Made by a program: the position numbers and the translations under genes. Shown here piece after piece: positions 1 through 8,052 of a DNA stretch of 64,000 bases. The DNA lies in NCBI RefSeq assembly GCF_001439845.1, contig NZ_JYLO01000006.1, positions 62,001 through 126,000 on the forward strand, given 5' to 3'. Under the pieces are notes generated by a model. The model did no database searches. It had not been told where the DNA came from and was given only the letters and a program-made list of their open reading frames with translations. This stretch comes from Pseudomonas lactis. Lineage in GTDB: Bacteria; Pseudomonadota; Gammaproteobacteria; Pseudomonadales; Pseudomonadaceae. Each line of letters starts with the position of its first letter. The first letter of the stretch is position 1.

Positions 1-49
1 CAAGAGCAAGAGCGGCTCGCTTCGCATCGTGGTTACTGTCGATCGTGGA

Positions 50-979
50 CTATCCCTGCCGCTCCTCTTCCAACGCCTCTGCCAACTCAACGGCCTTCTG
101 CCCCTTCGTCTTCAACTCACTCACAATCACCGCCACCACAATCAACACCGCCCCCAACATTGCAATCGGCGGGAACCGCTCCCCGGCGATTCGCCCCACA
201 ACGCCGGCCCACACCGGCTCACCGGCATAAATCAACGTCGCCCGGGTTGGCGAAACACTTTGCTGGGCCCAGTTCATCGCCACCTGGATCACCGCACTGG
301 TCAAGCCCAGGCCCACGGCACTGAACAGCAGCAGCCAGGAAAAGCCCGGCAACGCCTCGCCCATGGGCACTACCATCATGAACGACAGCACCGAAGCGGT
401 GGCCAGTTGCACCACGGTCACCCGACGAATATCCACTTGGCCTGCAAATGCGCTGATCAAGATGATCTCGGCCGCTATTGCCACGGCACCGACCAGCGTA
501 GCGATTTCACCTGGGCTGAAGTTCAGTGAAGCCCCCGCCGGGCCGGTCAACAGCATCAACCCGGCAAACGCCAGCATGATGCCGATGCTGGGCATCAACC
601 CGGGGCGACGGCCCAATACCAGCCACTGCAACAGCGGCACGAATGGTACATACAAGGCGGTGATAAACGCCGACTGGCTGCTCAAGATGGTTTGCAGGCC
701 AATGGTCTGCAAGCCATAGCCGAACATGATCGCCACCCCGATAAACACCCCGGCCTTCAATTCGAACAGGGTCAGGTCGCGCAGGGTGCGCAAGGAAAAA
801 AGCCCAACCACTATCGTCGCCGCCGCGAAGCGCAGACCCACAAAAAACATCGGCCCGCTGACGGCCATAGCGTGCTGCACGAGCAAAAAGGTGCCGCCCC
901 AGATCATGGTGATCACCACCAGGATGCATTCGGCTTTACTGAAACGGTTGAAACGCGAAGGGGAGTTCGGGGTGGTCAT
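50..979 (-). CDS. EamA/DMT-family transporter
   Basis: This is a 309-residue inner-membrane protein of the drug/metabolite transporter superfamily, built as two EamA halves of about five helices each. The first half begins with an IWGGTFLLVQHAM segment near residue 30, and the second contains ATLIYAGEPVWAGVVG near residue 260, both typical of the family. It probably exports small metabolites or amino acids, but the substrate cannot be read from sequence. I chose the ATG at 979; an upstream TTG at 997 would add six residues and has no better ribosome site. The gene is divergent from an XRE-cupin regulator with 80 bases between them, a common arrangement in which the regulator controls the transporter. 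The basic, charged C-terminus is cytoplasmic. Confidence 0.85.
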   Translation of the reverse strand: MTTPNSPSRFNRFSKAECILVVITMIWGGTFLLVQHAMAVSGPMFFVGLRFAAATIVVGLFSLRTLRDLTLFELKAGVFIGVAIMFGYGLQTIGLQTILSSQSAFITALYVPFVPLLQWLVLGRRPGLMPSIGIMLAFAGLMLLTGPAGASLNFSPGEIATLVGAVAIAAEIILISAFAGQVDIRRVTVVQLATASVLSFMMVVPMGEALPGFSWLLLFSAVGLGLTSAVIQVAMNWAQQSVSPTRATLIYAGEPVWAGVVGRIAGERFPPIAMLGAVLIVVAVIVSELKTKGQKAVELAEALEEERQG

Positions 980-1034
980 GGCGGCTCGGTCTTGCAAGGG
1001 GAAAGCACGGACCGCACAATGCGCCGCACGCTGG

Positions 1035-1075
1035 GCAGTATACTGCGCACACCCACCTATTGAGCAATATAGTGC
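1035..1075. promoter_or_regulatory. Twin palindromic operator candidates
   Basis: Two related 12-base elements lie between the divergent transporter and regulator genes. GCAGTATACTGC (1035-1046) is a perfect palindrome, and GCAATATAGTGC (1064-1075) is a near copy, 29 bases further on. The first contains TATACT, usable as a -10. They are good candidates for the binding site of the adjacent XRE-cupin regulator. This is inference from symmetry and position only. Confidence 0.4.
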
Positions 1076-1635
1076 ACAAAGAAAATCCGCAACGGGCCTC
1101 GGTCCTGCAGCACGTCAGCCAGAACGTTCGTCGCCTGCGCCATGCCGCCGACCTGAGCCAGACCGCGCTCTCGGAAAAGTCCGGTGTCAGCCGGCGCATG
1201 CTGGTGGCGATTGAAGCGGGGGAGAAGAACGTCAGCCTGTCGACCCTGGACCGTGTCGCCGAAGCGTTGGACGTGGCGTTCAGTGATCTGATTCAGGCGC
1301 CGGATGCTCCCGATCACAGCTGCATCAACGAGCTGGCCTGGGCGGGTGAGATCCCGGGCAGCAAAGCCGTATTACTGGCTAAGGCTAACGCTCGACGTGA
1401 AGTTGAATTGTGGGAGATGCGCTTGGAACCAGGGGATCGCTACTGTCCCGAGCCGGATCCGGAAGGGTGGAGCGTGCAGTTGTTTGTATATGAAGGTCAC
1501 CTGACACTGAAAGTGGGAGACGAAAAAATAATCGTCAGCGCTGGCGAGTTTTTTATGTTTGCCAGCCGCCAAGGCCACGTCTACCGCAATGATAGTGAGG
1601 TCGCGGTGCAGTTTGTTCGTAATGTCGTTATTTGA
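1060..1635 (+). CDS. XRE-family regulator with C-terminal cupin domain
   Basis: This 191-residue protein has an N-terminal helix-turn-helix of the XRE type (about residues 17-72, with DLSQTALSEKSGVSRRML as the recognition region) and a C-terminal cupin sensor (about residues 110-190, ending in the SAGEFFMFASRQGHVYRN barrel strand). Proteins of this design bind a small amine or acid in the cupin and repress or activate a neighbouring catabolic or transport gene. Here the divergent EamA exporter is the likely target. The start is uncertain: TTG at 1060 or GTG at 1072 are the only in-frame options that keep the HTH intact, and neither has a clear ribosome site. A TATACT at 1039-1044 suggests a very short leader. 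Confidence 0.85.
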   Translation: MSNIVHKENPQRASVLQHVSQNVRRLRHAADLSQTALSEKSGVSRRMLVAIEAGEKNVSLSTLDRVAEALDVAFSDLIQAPDAPDHSCINELAWAGEIPGSKAVLLAKANARREVELWEMRLEPGDRYCPEPDPEGWSVQLFVYEGHLTLKVGDEKIIVSAGEFFMFASRQGHVYRNDSEVAVQFVRNVVI

Positions 1636-1687
1636 TTAATTTGTCAGGTGTCTGTCGACAGTTTTTATTGTTTGTCAACTGTTGAGT

Positions 1688-1716
1688 TTGACAGGTTTAA
1701 GCGTTCGTCATATTTG
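1688..1716 (+). promoter_or_regulatory. Sigma70-type promoter candidate
   Basis: TTGACA (1688-1693), a 17-base spacer and TATTTG (1711-1716) precede the small gene at 1789. A strong AAGGAG ribosome site follows at about 1777. The perfect -35 and spacing make this a credible promoter. Confidence 0.45.
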
Positions 1717-1788
1717 CTAGATTGGTTTCTCGATATCGTTGATGTGCTATCAGCGCAAGTCGAGTTAACTTATTGAAGGAGATAGTCA

Positions 1789-2145
1789 ATGGATATTTTT
1801 TTGCCTGATCCAGCTACAAACCTGCCTGGCTCGACGTTGCCTGATGCTTCGATCACTCCGGTGAACCCTGATGGGACGCTCAATAATCACGATATCGAGA
1901 ATAAACTCGCTTACATGCACGTGTTCCCCTATGCCGGTATCCAACTTGAGGACGAGGTAGCTTGCTCCCAAAAAGTGGAGGGCGGAACGTGGTTCAGTTT
2001 TCGTGAGGTCACTAATCCTTGCGCCACTATCGACGTATTAGTACGTTCATTGCGTGGTGGCACTACGACAACTATTTCGTATTACGTGAGGCGCGGGGGA
2101 GAAATTGTGGGGCGCTCCGGAGAAAGGGTCTATCACGTCGTATAG
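1789..2145 (+). CDS. Small Ig-like-family protein, hypothetical
   Basis: This is a 118-residue soluble protein with no signal peptide and no membrane segment, preceded by a strong ribosome site (GAAGGAGATAGTCA). I do not recognise a named family. Its pattern, an opening strand (KLAYMHVFPYAG), a Cys-containing strand, a variable middle and a closing pair of strands (TTTTISYYVRRGG, ERVYHVV), resembles single modules of the 1298-residue protein at 10270-14166, such as its RQITITCEVEFGG strand. It may therefore be a one-module relative of that protein. The coding stretch is richer in A/T than its neighbours, which fits an accessory or transferred gene. Function unknown. Confidence 0.7.
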   Translation: MDIFLPDPATNLPGSTLPDASITPVNPDGTLNNHDIENKLAYMHVFPYAGIQLEDEVACSQKVEGGTWFSFREVTNPCATIDVLVRSLRGGTTTTISYYVRRGGEIVGRSGERVYHVV

Positions 2146-2479
2146 GGCTTTCTAACCTGAGTGTTTTGATAAGTCATGCAACGTTTTGTCCTTGCCATCT
2201 GTTCTGGCGTGATTTTCCAGTGTTTTCATATGGCGAGGAGACTTGGACGCACGCGAAAGTCGTGGCTGTTTCCAGTGCGATAATTGTCAATAGATCGCCA
2301 TGACAAAAACAGCTGCTGATTGTTTTATCTTACCCTTCCAAAAGCTGCGAACATCGGTATCTGTCTGTGCATCGGCTCTCCATTTCATTGCCAACTGCCA
2401 CGGCCCGCCTTGCTCTCGCAGCGTTTCAGTCAAAGACAATCCTAATTGCCCAGGCCATGCTAATGCCCGCGAGTAGCGG
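2146..2479. other. Non-coding stretch with coding debris
   Basis: No intact gene is visible. On the minus strand an open frame ending at 2287 reads like a protein tail (ALAWPGQLGLSLTETLREQG, then WRADAQTDTDVRSFW) but has no credible start or ribosome site, and I cannot assign a family. The base composition is lower in GC than the flanks. It sits beside the relict transporter fragment at 2480-2644, so the whole stretch is probably the scar of a deletion or rearrangement. Confidence 0.4.
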
Positions 2480-2644
2480 GTGAGGCTCCTGATCGCTGAG
2501 CACACTGTCAATGTCGCGTTCAACTATGCATCTCAGAGCTACGTGCTGGATACTGGGCGGGTGGTCCTGAGTCGCAGTACCGCGCCGTTGTTGGTGCGGG
2601 ACATGACATTTGTCTGGGCAAACAGTAAGGGTGAACCAGCATGA
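2480..2644 (+). pseudogene. Relict 3' end of a LivF-type ABC ATPase
   Basis: The frame from 2480 to the TGA at 2642-2644 encodes about 54 residues matching the extreme C-terminus of branched-chain amino-acid type ABC ATPases (LivF). It has a LLIAEHTVNVAF segment (compare LivF VEQN..AL), then YVLDTGRVVLS and a closing LL-containing helix. There is no Walker A, signature or Walker B, and an in-frame TAG lies just upstream at 2474, so the protein cannot be made. Its stop overlaps the start of the next gene as ATGA, the junction expected of an ancestral operon. The remainder of the transporter operon appears to have been deleted. Confidence 0.7.
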
Positions 2645-4035
2645 ATCAATCAACTCGCAACGCTGACGTGCTGATCATCGGTGGCGGCCTGAGCGGTACG
2701 ATGCTGGCCGTGCAACTGCTGCGCCTACCGGGCACGCGGCGCATCCTGATAGTCGAACCTCGCGCTGAACTGGGGCGTGGCGAAGCCTACAGCGCGGTCG
2801 AATTGGGCCATACGCTGAACGGCAATGCCGCCCGCATGAGCGTTGACCCGGACAATGCTGACGACCTCACTCAGTGGCTCACCGACTACATCAGCGCCGG
2901 GGGATGGCCCGAGTCGTATCAACAGCATGTGCCCATCAGCGAGCTGTTCCCGCCACGGGGGCTTTTCGGCCTGTACGCGCAGCAGCGTCTGGCGCAAGCC
3001 AAGGCGCTTTCTACATCGAGCGTCGAGCACATCCGCGCCGAAGGGGTAGACCTGCAAGTCGATGCCACCTCGGCGTTGTTGACTCTCGATACTGGCGAGC
3101 AACTGCGCGGCGCCTGTGCGGTATTGGCCACTGGCATGTTCCCGGCGGCGCGCACTCCGCAGACCGAGTCCACAGGATTGAATGCCGCCGCGCTGGACCC
3201 CTGGGATGTCCCCGCGATGACTCGTCTCGACCCACAATCGACCGTGCTGATCATCGGCTCGGGCCTGACCATGGTCGATGCCGTGGTCTCCCTGGAGCAG
3301 GCCGGCCATCGCGGGCCTATCGAGGTTTTTTCGCGCCACGGCTTGTTGCCCCATGTACGCCGGCAACCGCCGAGCTGGAACGACTTCCTCGCCGCCGACC
3401 ACAGCCTGAGCAGCCCCCGACAGTTGCTGCGTGAGGTGCGACGCCAATGCCAGCTCGCGTTGGGGCAAGGCACAGACTGGCAGGCGCCGTTGGACACGGT
3501 GCGCGGGCATATCGCGCGGCTGTGGAGCCAGGCCAGTGAGGCTCAGAAACGCCAGTTCGTGCGGCATGTGCGGCCCTGGTGGGAAAGCCATCATCACCGT
3601 TCGCCACCCTTGAGCGCGCAGTTGCTGGCGCGGTTGCACCAGCAAGGGCGGTTGCGCATCCGTGCGGCGTCGTTCAAGGGTTTGATGCCGTCGCAAGAGG
3701 GGGTCGCCATTGCGGTGCGCTACCGTGGCGAGGATGTGATCACCCAGGTGTGGGGCGCCGCGCTGATCAATTCCAGCGGCATCGAATACGACTGGCGCCG
3801 GGTGGCCCGGCCTTTGCCGCAGCAATTGCTCAAGCGCGGGTTGGTCCAGCCTGGGCCGTTGGCGCTGGGGATTGCGGCGGATGCGTCCGGCGCAGTGCTG
3901 GATGCTCGCGGCCAGGTCAGCCCGCGACTGTTTGCCATGGGGCCGCCGTTGCGGGGCATGTGGTGGGAGAGCACGGCGGTGACCGATGTGGCCCTGCAGG
4001 CCAAGGCACTGGCCGCCAGGCTGGCACAGGCTTGA
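2641..4035 (+). CDS. FAD/NAD(P)-binding oxidoreductase
   Basis: This is a 464-residue flavoprotein of the FAD-NAD(P)-binding family (NAD_binding_9 type). A dinucleotide-binding motif at the N-terminus (DVLIIGGGLSGTMLAVQLL, residues 9-27) and a second Rossmann motif near residue 200 (VLIIGSGLTMVDAVVSL) are visible. A long middle region and an LFAMGPPLRGMWWESTAV segment near the end resemble the family's flavin-proximal motif. The substrate is unknown; relatives often sit with transporters for organic nitrogen or sulfur compounds. The ATG overlaps the stop of the LivF relict, so the gene was probably once the last cistron of an ABC uptake operon. It no longer has an obvious upstream promoter or ribosome site, so its expression is doubtful. 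Confidence 0.8.
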   Translation: MNQSTRNADVLIIGGGLSGTMLAVQLLRLPGTRRILIVEPRAELGRGEAYSAVELGHTLNGNAARMSVDPDNADDLTQWLTDYISAGGWPESYQQHVPISELFPPRGLFGLYAQQRLAQAKALSTSSVEHIRAEGVDLQVDATSALLTLDTGEQLRGACAVLATGMFPAARTPQTESTGLNAAALDPWDVPAMTRLDPQSTVLIIGSGLTMVDAVVSLEQAGHRGPIEVFSRHGLLPHVRRQPPSWNDFLAADHSLSSPRQLLREVRRQCQLALGQGTDWQAPLDTVRGHIARLWSQASEAQKRQFVRHVRPWWESHHHRSPPLSAQLLARLHQQGRLRIRAASFKGLMPSQEGVAIAVRYRGEDVITQVWGAALINSSGIEYDWRRVARPLPQQLLKRGLVQPGPLALGIAADASGAVLDARGQVSPRLFAMGPPLRGMWWESTAVTDVALQAKALAARLAQA

Positions 4036-4036
4036 A

Positions 4037-4125
4037 TGTGGGAGCTGGCTTGCCTGCGAAAGCGCTAGTGCAGTAACAGATGCAGTGACTGACACACCGC
4101 TTTCGCGGGCAAGCCCGCTCCCACA
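4037..4125. repeat. REPIN-like repeat, TGTGGGAGC family
   Basis: Inverted arms TGTGGGAGCTGGCTTGCCTG and CGGGCAAGCCCGCTCCCACA are separated by about 47 bases, between two convergent genes. The right arm differs from the left (a CCCGCTCC variant). This is the commonest repeat family in the window. Confidence 0.75.
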
Positions 4126-4138
4126 TGGTGTTCTCCTT

Positions 4139-5392
4139 TTATCTGGAGATTTTCACAAACCCGGATTTCAGCCCAAACACCTCAACCCCCTGCGGCGTCG
4201 ATTGCCCGGTGGTCACGTTCACCCGCTGCACCGGTTTATCCATCGCCGCCCGATACTCCACCGTCATGTCCGCCTGGATCGCCTGGCTGGGAATCACGAT
4301 CGCCTGGTCATTGTTGTAGGTGACGATAGTCAAGCGCGCACTCATGCCCAGGCGCACCCGCTGCAACTGCTGGGGCGTCAGCGTGGGGATCGACAAGGTC
4401 ACCGGAAACTGCGCGCTGCCCTGGCTGTCGCTGGCGATGGCCAAGCCGCTGACCACGCTGACCGAACCCGTCAGCCGCTCGCCGTCAAAGCCATCGCCCA
4501 TCACTTCAACGGCCTGGCCCTGACGTAACTGGTTGATATCCAGCTCTGAGACCTTGGCGACGATTTTCAACTGTTCGATATTGGCCAGGCCGAACAGCAC
4601 CTGGCCCTGGCTGACCTTGCTGCCGGCCTGCACCGGCGCGCTGTTATTGCCGCCAGCTTGCGCGGTGTTGTTGCTGCCGGGGGCCGGTACCACGATGCCG
4701 GAGAAGGGCGCCTTGACCTCCTTGCCTTCGAGCAGTTTCTGCAAGGCTTCGTACTTCACCGTGGCATTGGTCAGTTCCATTTCGGCGATCTGCCGGTATT
4801 CGCCCTGGCCTTGGTCCAGGGCTTGTTGCAGCTCACTGCGCGCCGCCGCCAGGTCCAGTTGCTGCTGCTGAGTCTGCTGCTTGAGGTCATCCAGTTCGTT
4901 GCGCGGGATGATGCCGCGCTTGAACAGGTTTTCGCTCTCGGTGAGTTTGCGTTGGGTGTTGCCGGCGGTCATTTCAGCGGTGCGTAAACTGCGGCGGGCA
5001 CGGCTGACGGTGGGGCTGCTGCCCCAGTCCTGCATTTCCTGCACGGTGCGCCGGGCCTTGAGTTGTGCGGAGAGGGCGTCGCGCAGTTGCACTTCCAGCG
5101 TCGCCGGGTCCATGCGCAACAGAACCTGGCCGGCTTCGACGCGCTGGCCTTGTTCGACCAGGTTGGCCAGCACATTGCCGTCGAACGGCGCCGTCAGGGT
5201 GACGGTGGTGTGCGGCTCGATCTTGCCCACCAGGCCGATCTGGTGCACCAGCGGGTCGGGCTTGACGGCCAGCCACTGCTCGGCCGTGTTCGCTGGCTCG
5301 GCGCCGCCGCGTTGGCTGAGCAGGCTGACTGCCGCCCCGGCCAACAACAGGGCCAAGGCAACGGCCAGCAGGGATTTTTTATTAATAGTCAT
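4139..5392 (-). CDS. HlyD/MacA-type periplasmic adaptor
   Basis: This 417-residue membrane-fusion protein joins an inner-membrane ABC pump to a TolC channel. It has one N-terminal membrane anchor (residues 7-27, SLLAVALALLLAGAAVSLL), a lipoyl/barrel-sandwich half with PFDGNVLANLVEQGQRVEAG near residue 70, a coiled-coil hairpin (about 100-215, rich in Gln/Glu/Leu), the second lipoyl half around KAPFSGIVVP (~residue 230), and beta-barrel and membrane-proximal domains. It is the last gene of a four-gene operon, and its ATG overlaps the end of the TolC gene by 11 bases. MacA and DevB-like adaptors are the nearest types. The cargo is unknown. Confidence 0.87.
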   Translation of the reverse strand: MTINKKSLLAVALALLLAGAAVSLLSQRGGAEPANTAEQWLAVKPDPLVHQIGLVGKIEPHTTVTLTAPFDGNVLANLVEQGQRVEAGQVLLRMDPATLEVQLRDALSAQLKARRTVQEMQDWGSSPTVSRARRSLRTAEMTAGNTQRKLTESENLFKRGIIPRNELDDLKQQTQQQQLDLAAARSELQQALDQGQGEYRQIAEMELTNATVKYEALQKLLEGKEVKAPFSGIVVPAPGSNNTAQAGGNNSAPVQAGSKVSQGQVLFGLANIEQLKIVAKVSELDINQLRQGQAVEVMGDGFDGERLTGSVSVVSGLAIASDSQGSAQFPVTLSIPTLTPQQLQRVRLGMSARLTIVTYNNDQAIVIPSQAIQADMTVEYRAAMDKPVQRVNVTTGQSTPQGVEVFGLKSGFVKISR

Positions 5393-6860
5393 TGAGGGCG
5401 ATTTCCCAACTTTCCAGCGTCATGCCCAGGGTCAGATCGAGCTGGGTCTGGGCGTTCAAATAAGCGATCAGCGCATTGAGCTGGGCATTTTCGGCGTTGC
5501 GCAGGTCGGTCTCGAAGCTCAGCACCTGGAAGTTGGTGGAGCGTCCGGCACTGAGTTTTTCCCGCTCGATCTCGATCTTGCGCCGCGACAACTCCACGGC
5601 GCGCTTGGAGATTTCATATTGGCGCCAGCGGGTGCCGAGGTCACGCACCACATTGTTGACGTTGCGCTCCAGTTCCTGGCGAGCGTCGGTGATGCGGATT
5701 TCCTGATCCTCCACATTCACCCGCGCACGCACTTCGGCCTGGCGCGTGCTGATATCGCCAATAGGGATCTGCACTTGCACCCCGGCGTAACTGTCCCAGG
5801 TGCGGTTATTGTTATGGCCGTCGTCGTTATCGGTGGCGGCGCGTATCTGGTTGGCGCCTGCGACCAGGTCCACTTGCCAGCGCCCGGAATCCTTGGCGAT
5901 CACCAGGTTAAGGTCGGCCTGCTGGCTGCCGAGCAGGGCGGCGAGGTATTCCGGTTGCTGGTTTTGCGCGAGGTTGAAGGCCTGGCGCTTGTCTATCTCC
6001 ATGGGGCTGGCTTCCAGGGCCTCGGTGGCACGCACCGGTGTCGACAGGTCCAGGGCCAGCAGGCGCAGTAACGCCAGGCGGCTGGTGTCGAGTTGGTTGC
6101 GGGCTTCTTCCACGCCCAATTGCTGGGTGGCGATGTCGGCTTCGGTCTGCACGATCTCGAACTCGGCCATGCGCCCGGCGCTGATCAGCGCCTTGTTCAC
6201 CTCCAGCAAGGTCGTGGAGCGCTTGAGGGCTTCCTGCACGATCACCAACTGTTCCTGGGCACGCAGCAACTCGCGGTAGGTGGCGATGATCTGGCTGATG
6301 GTCTGCGCCACGGTGGCCTTGAGGTTCAGGCGGTTGGCCTGCTCGGCCAGGCGCGACAGGCGCAGCGGTGCGGTGGTGGCATCCCAGCCGGCGCCGCGCA
6401 TCAGCGGTTGGATGATCGCCAGGTCCAGGCCGTCGCTGCGATAGCGGCCGGCGCGGTTGGCGTTGTTCAACTGCTGGGTCCAGGCCATGCTCAAGCGTGT
6501 GCCGTATTCACCCAGCAGGCTGCTGCTCGGCGCCAGGCTGGCGTTGCGCGCGTTGTCCTGGGAGCCGCGTGTGCTGCGGTAATAGCTGTTGAGGGTGAGC
6601 TTGGGGTTGAACACGTCTTCTGCCACGCGCAGGTCGAACTTCTGCGCCACCCGTTGCAGGTAGGCGCTGCGGATCGCCGGGTTATTGCGCAGGCCCAGGT
6701 ACACCGCGTCGCCCAGGGTCATGGTGGTGGCCTGGGCATTCAGCGAGACGCTACGCTCGTAGCCGCTGCGGGTGGTGCTGGGTGCCTGAGGGTTGATCAC
6801 CACGTCGGCGGCCATGCCCGGCAGGCTGGTCAGCATCAGCAGTAGCAGGTACTTATTCAT
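5382..6860 (-). CDS. TolC-family outer-membrane efflux protein
   Basis: This is a 492-residue outer-membrane channel subunit. A signal peptide is clear (MNKYLLLLMLTSLPGMAA), followed by the two repeated helical/beta segments of the TolC family. The long alpha-barrel helices are visible as Ala/Gln/Glu-rich stretches (for example LRAQEQLVIVQEALKRS and IEIEREKLSAGRSTNFQVL). I chose the ATG at 6860 because it begins the signal peptide and overlaps the last codons of the permease gene by eight bases; the longer frame upstream is read-through of the permease sequence. With the adaptor, permease and ATPase it makes a complete inner-to-outer membrane exporter. Confidence 0.87.
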   Translation of the reverse strand: MNKYLLLLMLTSLPGMAADVVINPQAPSTTRSGYERSVSLNAQATTMTLGDAVYLGLRNNPAIRSAYLQRVAQKFDLRVAEDVFNPKLTLNSYYRSTRGSQDNARNASLAPSSSLLGEYGTRLSMAWTQQLNNANRAGRYRSDGLDLAIIQPLMRGAGWDATTAPLRLSRLAEQANRLNLKATVAQTISQIIATYRELLRAQEQLVIVQEALKRSTTLLEVNKALISAGRMAEFEIVQTEADIATQQLGVEEARNQLDTSRLALLRLLALDLSTPVRATEALEASPMEIDKRQAFNLAQNQQPEYLAALLGSQQADLNLVIAKDSGRWQVDLVAGANQIRAATDNDDGHNNNRTWDSYAGVQVQIPIGDISTRQAEVRARVNVEDQEIRITDARQELERNVNNVVRDLGTRWRQYEISKRAVELSRRKIEIEREKLSAGRSTNFQVLSFETDLRNAENAQLNALIAYLNAQTQLDLTLGMTLESWEIALNDY

Positions 6861-8052
6861 CGCGCAGGGCCTCCACCGGCTGCAAGCGTGAGGCCGACAC
6901 TGCCGGGTAAATGCCAAAGAACAAACCCACCAGCAACGTGCTGCCCACGCCCAGGGGCAGGGCCGCCACTGCCAACGCAAACGTCCAGCCCGACAACCAC
7001 GCATACAGCCAGGCAGCGGTCATGCCCAGTACCGCGCCGCACAGCGCGCCCACGGCGGTGAGGGTGACCGCTTCGAGCAAAAACAGGTTGCGGATGTCTC
7101 GCTGGCGCGCGCCCAAGGCCATGCGAATGCCAATCTCGCGGCGGCGTTCCGAGACGTTCATCAGCATCACGTTCATCACCCCGACACCACCGCCCACCAA
7201 GGAGATCGCGCCGAGGGCAAGCAGCAGGTAGGCAAAGGTGCGGCTTTGCCGGGTCATGCCATCGATCATTTGCTGGGGCACCGTGATGTCGACGTCATGG
7301 TCGGTAAGCTGGGGTTGCAGCGCGGCGGCGGTGTCCCTGGCGATACGTTCCATGTCCTGTCCTGGCGCTGCGCGAATGATCAGGTTGTTGATCTGCGGGG
7401 TGGCATAGATACGGCGCATGCCCTCGGCGGGGATAAACAACGATTCGTTGGCTTGCACAGGCATCAGCATGGCCCGGGGTTGGTTGTGCAGGATGCCCAC
7501 CACCAGAAACAGGTAATCGTTGATACGCACACGGTCGCCCAGTTGCAGCGGGTCGCCCGGTGCGCCGAGGGCCTGGGCGAGTTGGTCACCGATTACCCCG
7601 TAGGTTTCGTTGGCATCGAAGGGTGACAGGAAACGCCCCTTACGCAACGCCAGGCGCATGGCGTGCTGGATACCCGCAGTGCTGCCGACAAAGTTGGCGT
7701 TAGTGGTACGCCCATGAAACACGATGGGCCCGCTGAACAGGCTGAGCGCGCCGAGATGGGCAATGCCCGGCACTGCCTGGCGTACCGCGTCGAGGTCGAG
7801 CTGGGTGCGCATCGGCACGTTGCTGCTGCCCTTGGGTGGGAACTGGGCGATGAGGGTATCGGTACCCATGTCCTTGAAAATCATCGCCGCATCCACTGCC
7901 GCGTTGTGGCCGATATTGATCAGCGCTACCACCGAGGAACTGCCGATGACGATCCCCAGGAGCGCCAGGATCGAGCGCTTGCCCAAGGTACGCAGGCTGA
8001 TAAACGCTTCATGCAGCAGTTGGCTGAGGCTCTGCTCGACCCGCAGGCTCAT
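6853..8052 (-). CDS. ABC transporter permease, MacB/FtsX type
   Basis: This 399-residue permease has one N-terminal membrane segment (LGKRSILALLGIVIGSSSVV), a large periplasmic MacB_PCD domain (about residues 50-250) and a C-terminal FtsX domain with three helices. The coupling segment NVMLMNVSERRREIGIRMAL near residue 305 is characteristic of the MacB/LolC family. In MacB itself the ATPase and permease are fused; here the ATPase is a separate gene immediately upstream, overlapping by four bases (ATGA). The likely mechanism is mechanotransmission, pushing periplasmic substrates through the TolC channel rather than moving them across the inner membrane. Confidence 0.88.
   Translation of the reverse strand: MSLRVEQSLSQLLHEAFISLRTLGKRSILALLGIVIGSSSVVALINIGHNAAVDAAMIFKDMGTDTLIAQFPPKGSSNVPMRTQLDLDAVRQAVPGIAHLGALSLFSGPIVFHGRTTNANFVGSTAGIQHAMRLALRKGRFLSPFDANETYGVIGDQLAQALGAPGDPLQLGDRVRINDYLFLVVGILHNQPRAMLMPVQANESLFIPAEGMRRIYATPQINNLIIRAAPGQDMERIARDTAAALQPQLTDHDVDITVPQQMIDGMTRQSRTFAYLLLALGAISLVGGGVGVMNVMLMNVSERRREIGIRMALGARQRDIRNLFLLEAVTLTAVGALCGAVLGMTAAWLYAWLSGWTFALAVAALPLGVGSTLLVGLFFGIYPAVSASRLQPVEALRDE

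Noticed and set aside
2725..4095. 456-codon minus-strand frame opposite the FAD enzyme
   Set aside because: Its start lies in a REPIN, and its translation is a reverse image of the Rossmann protein codons.
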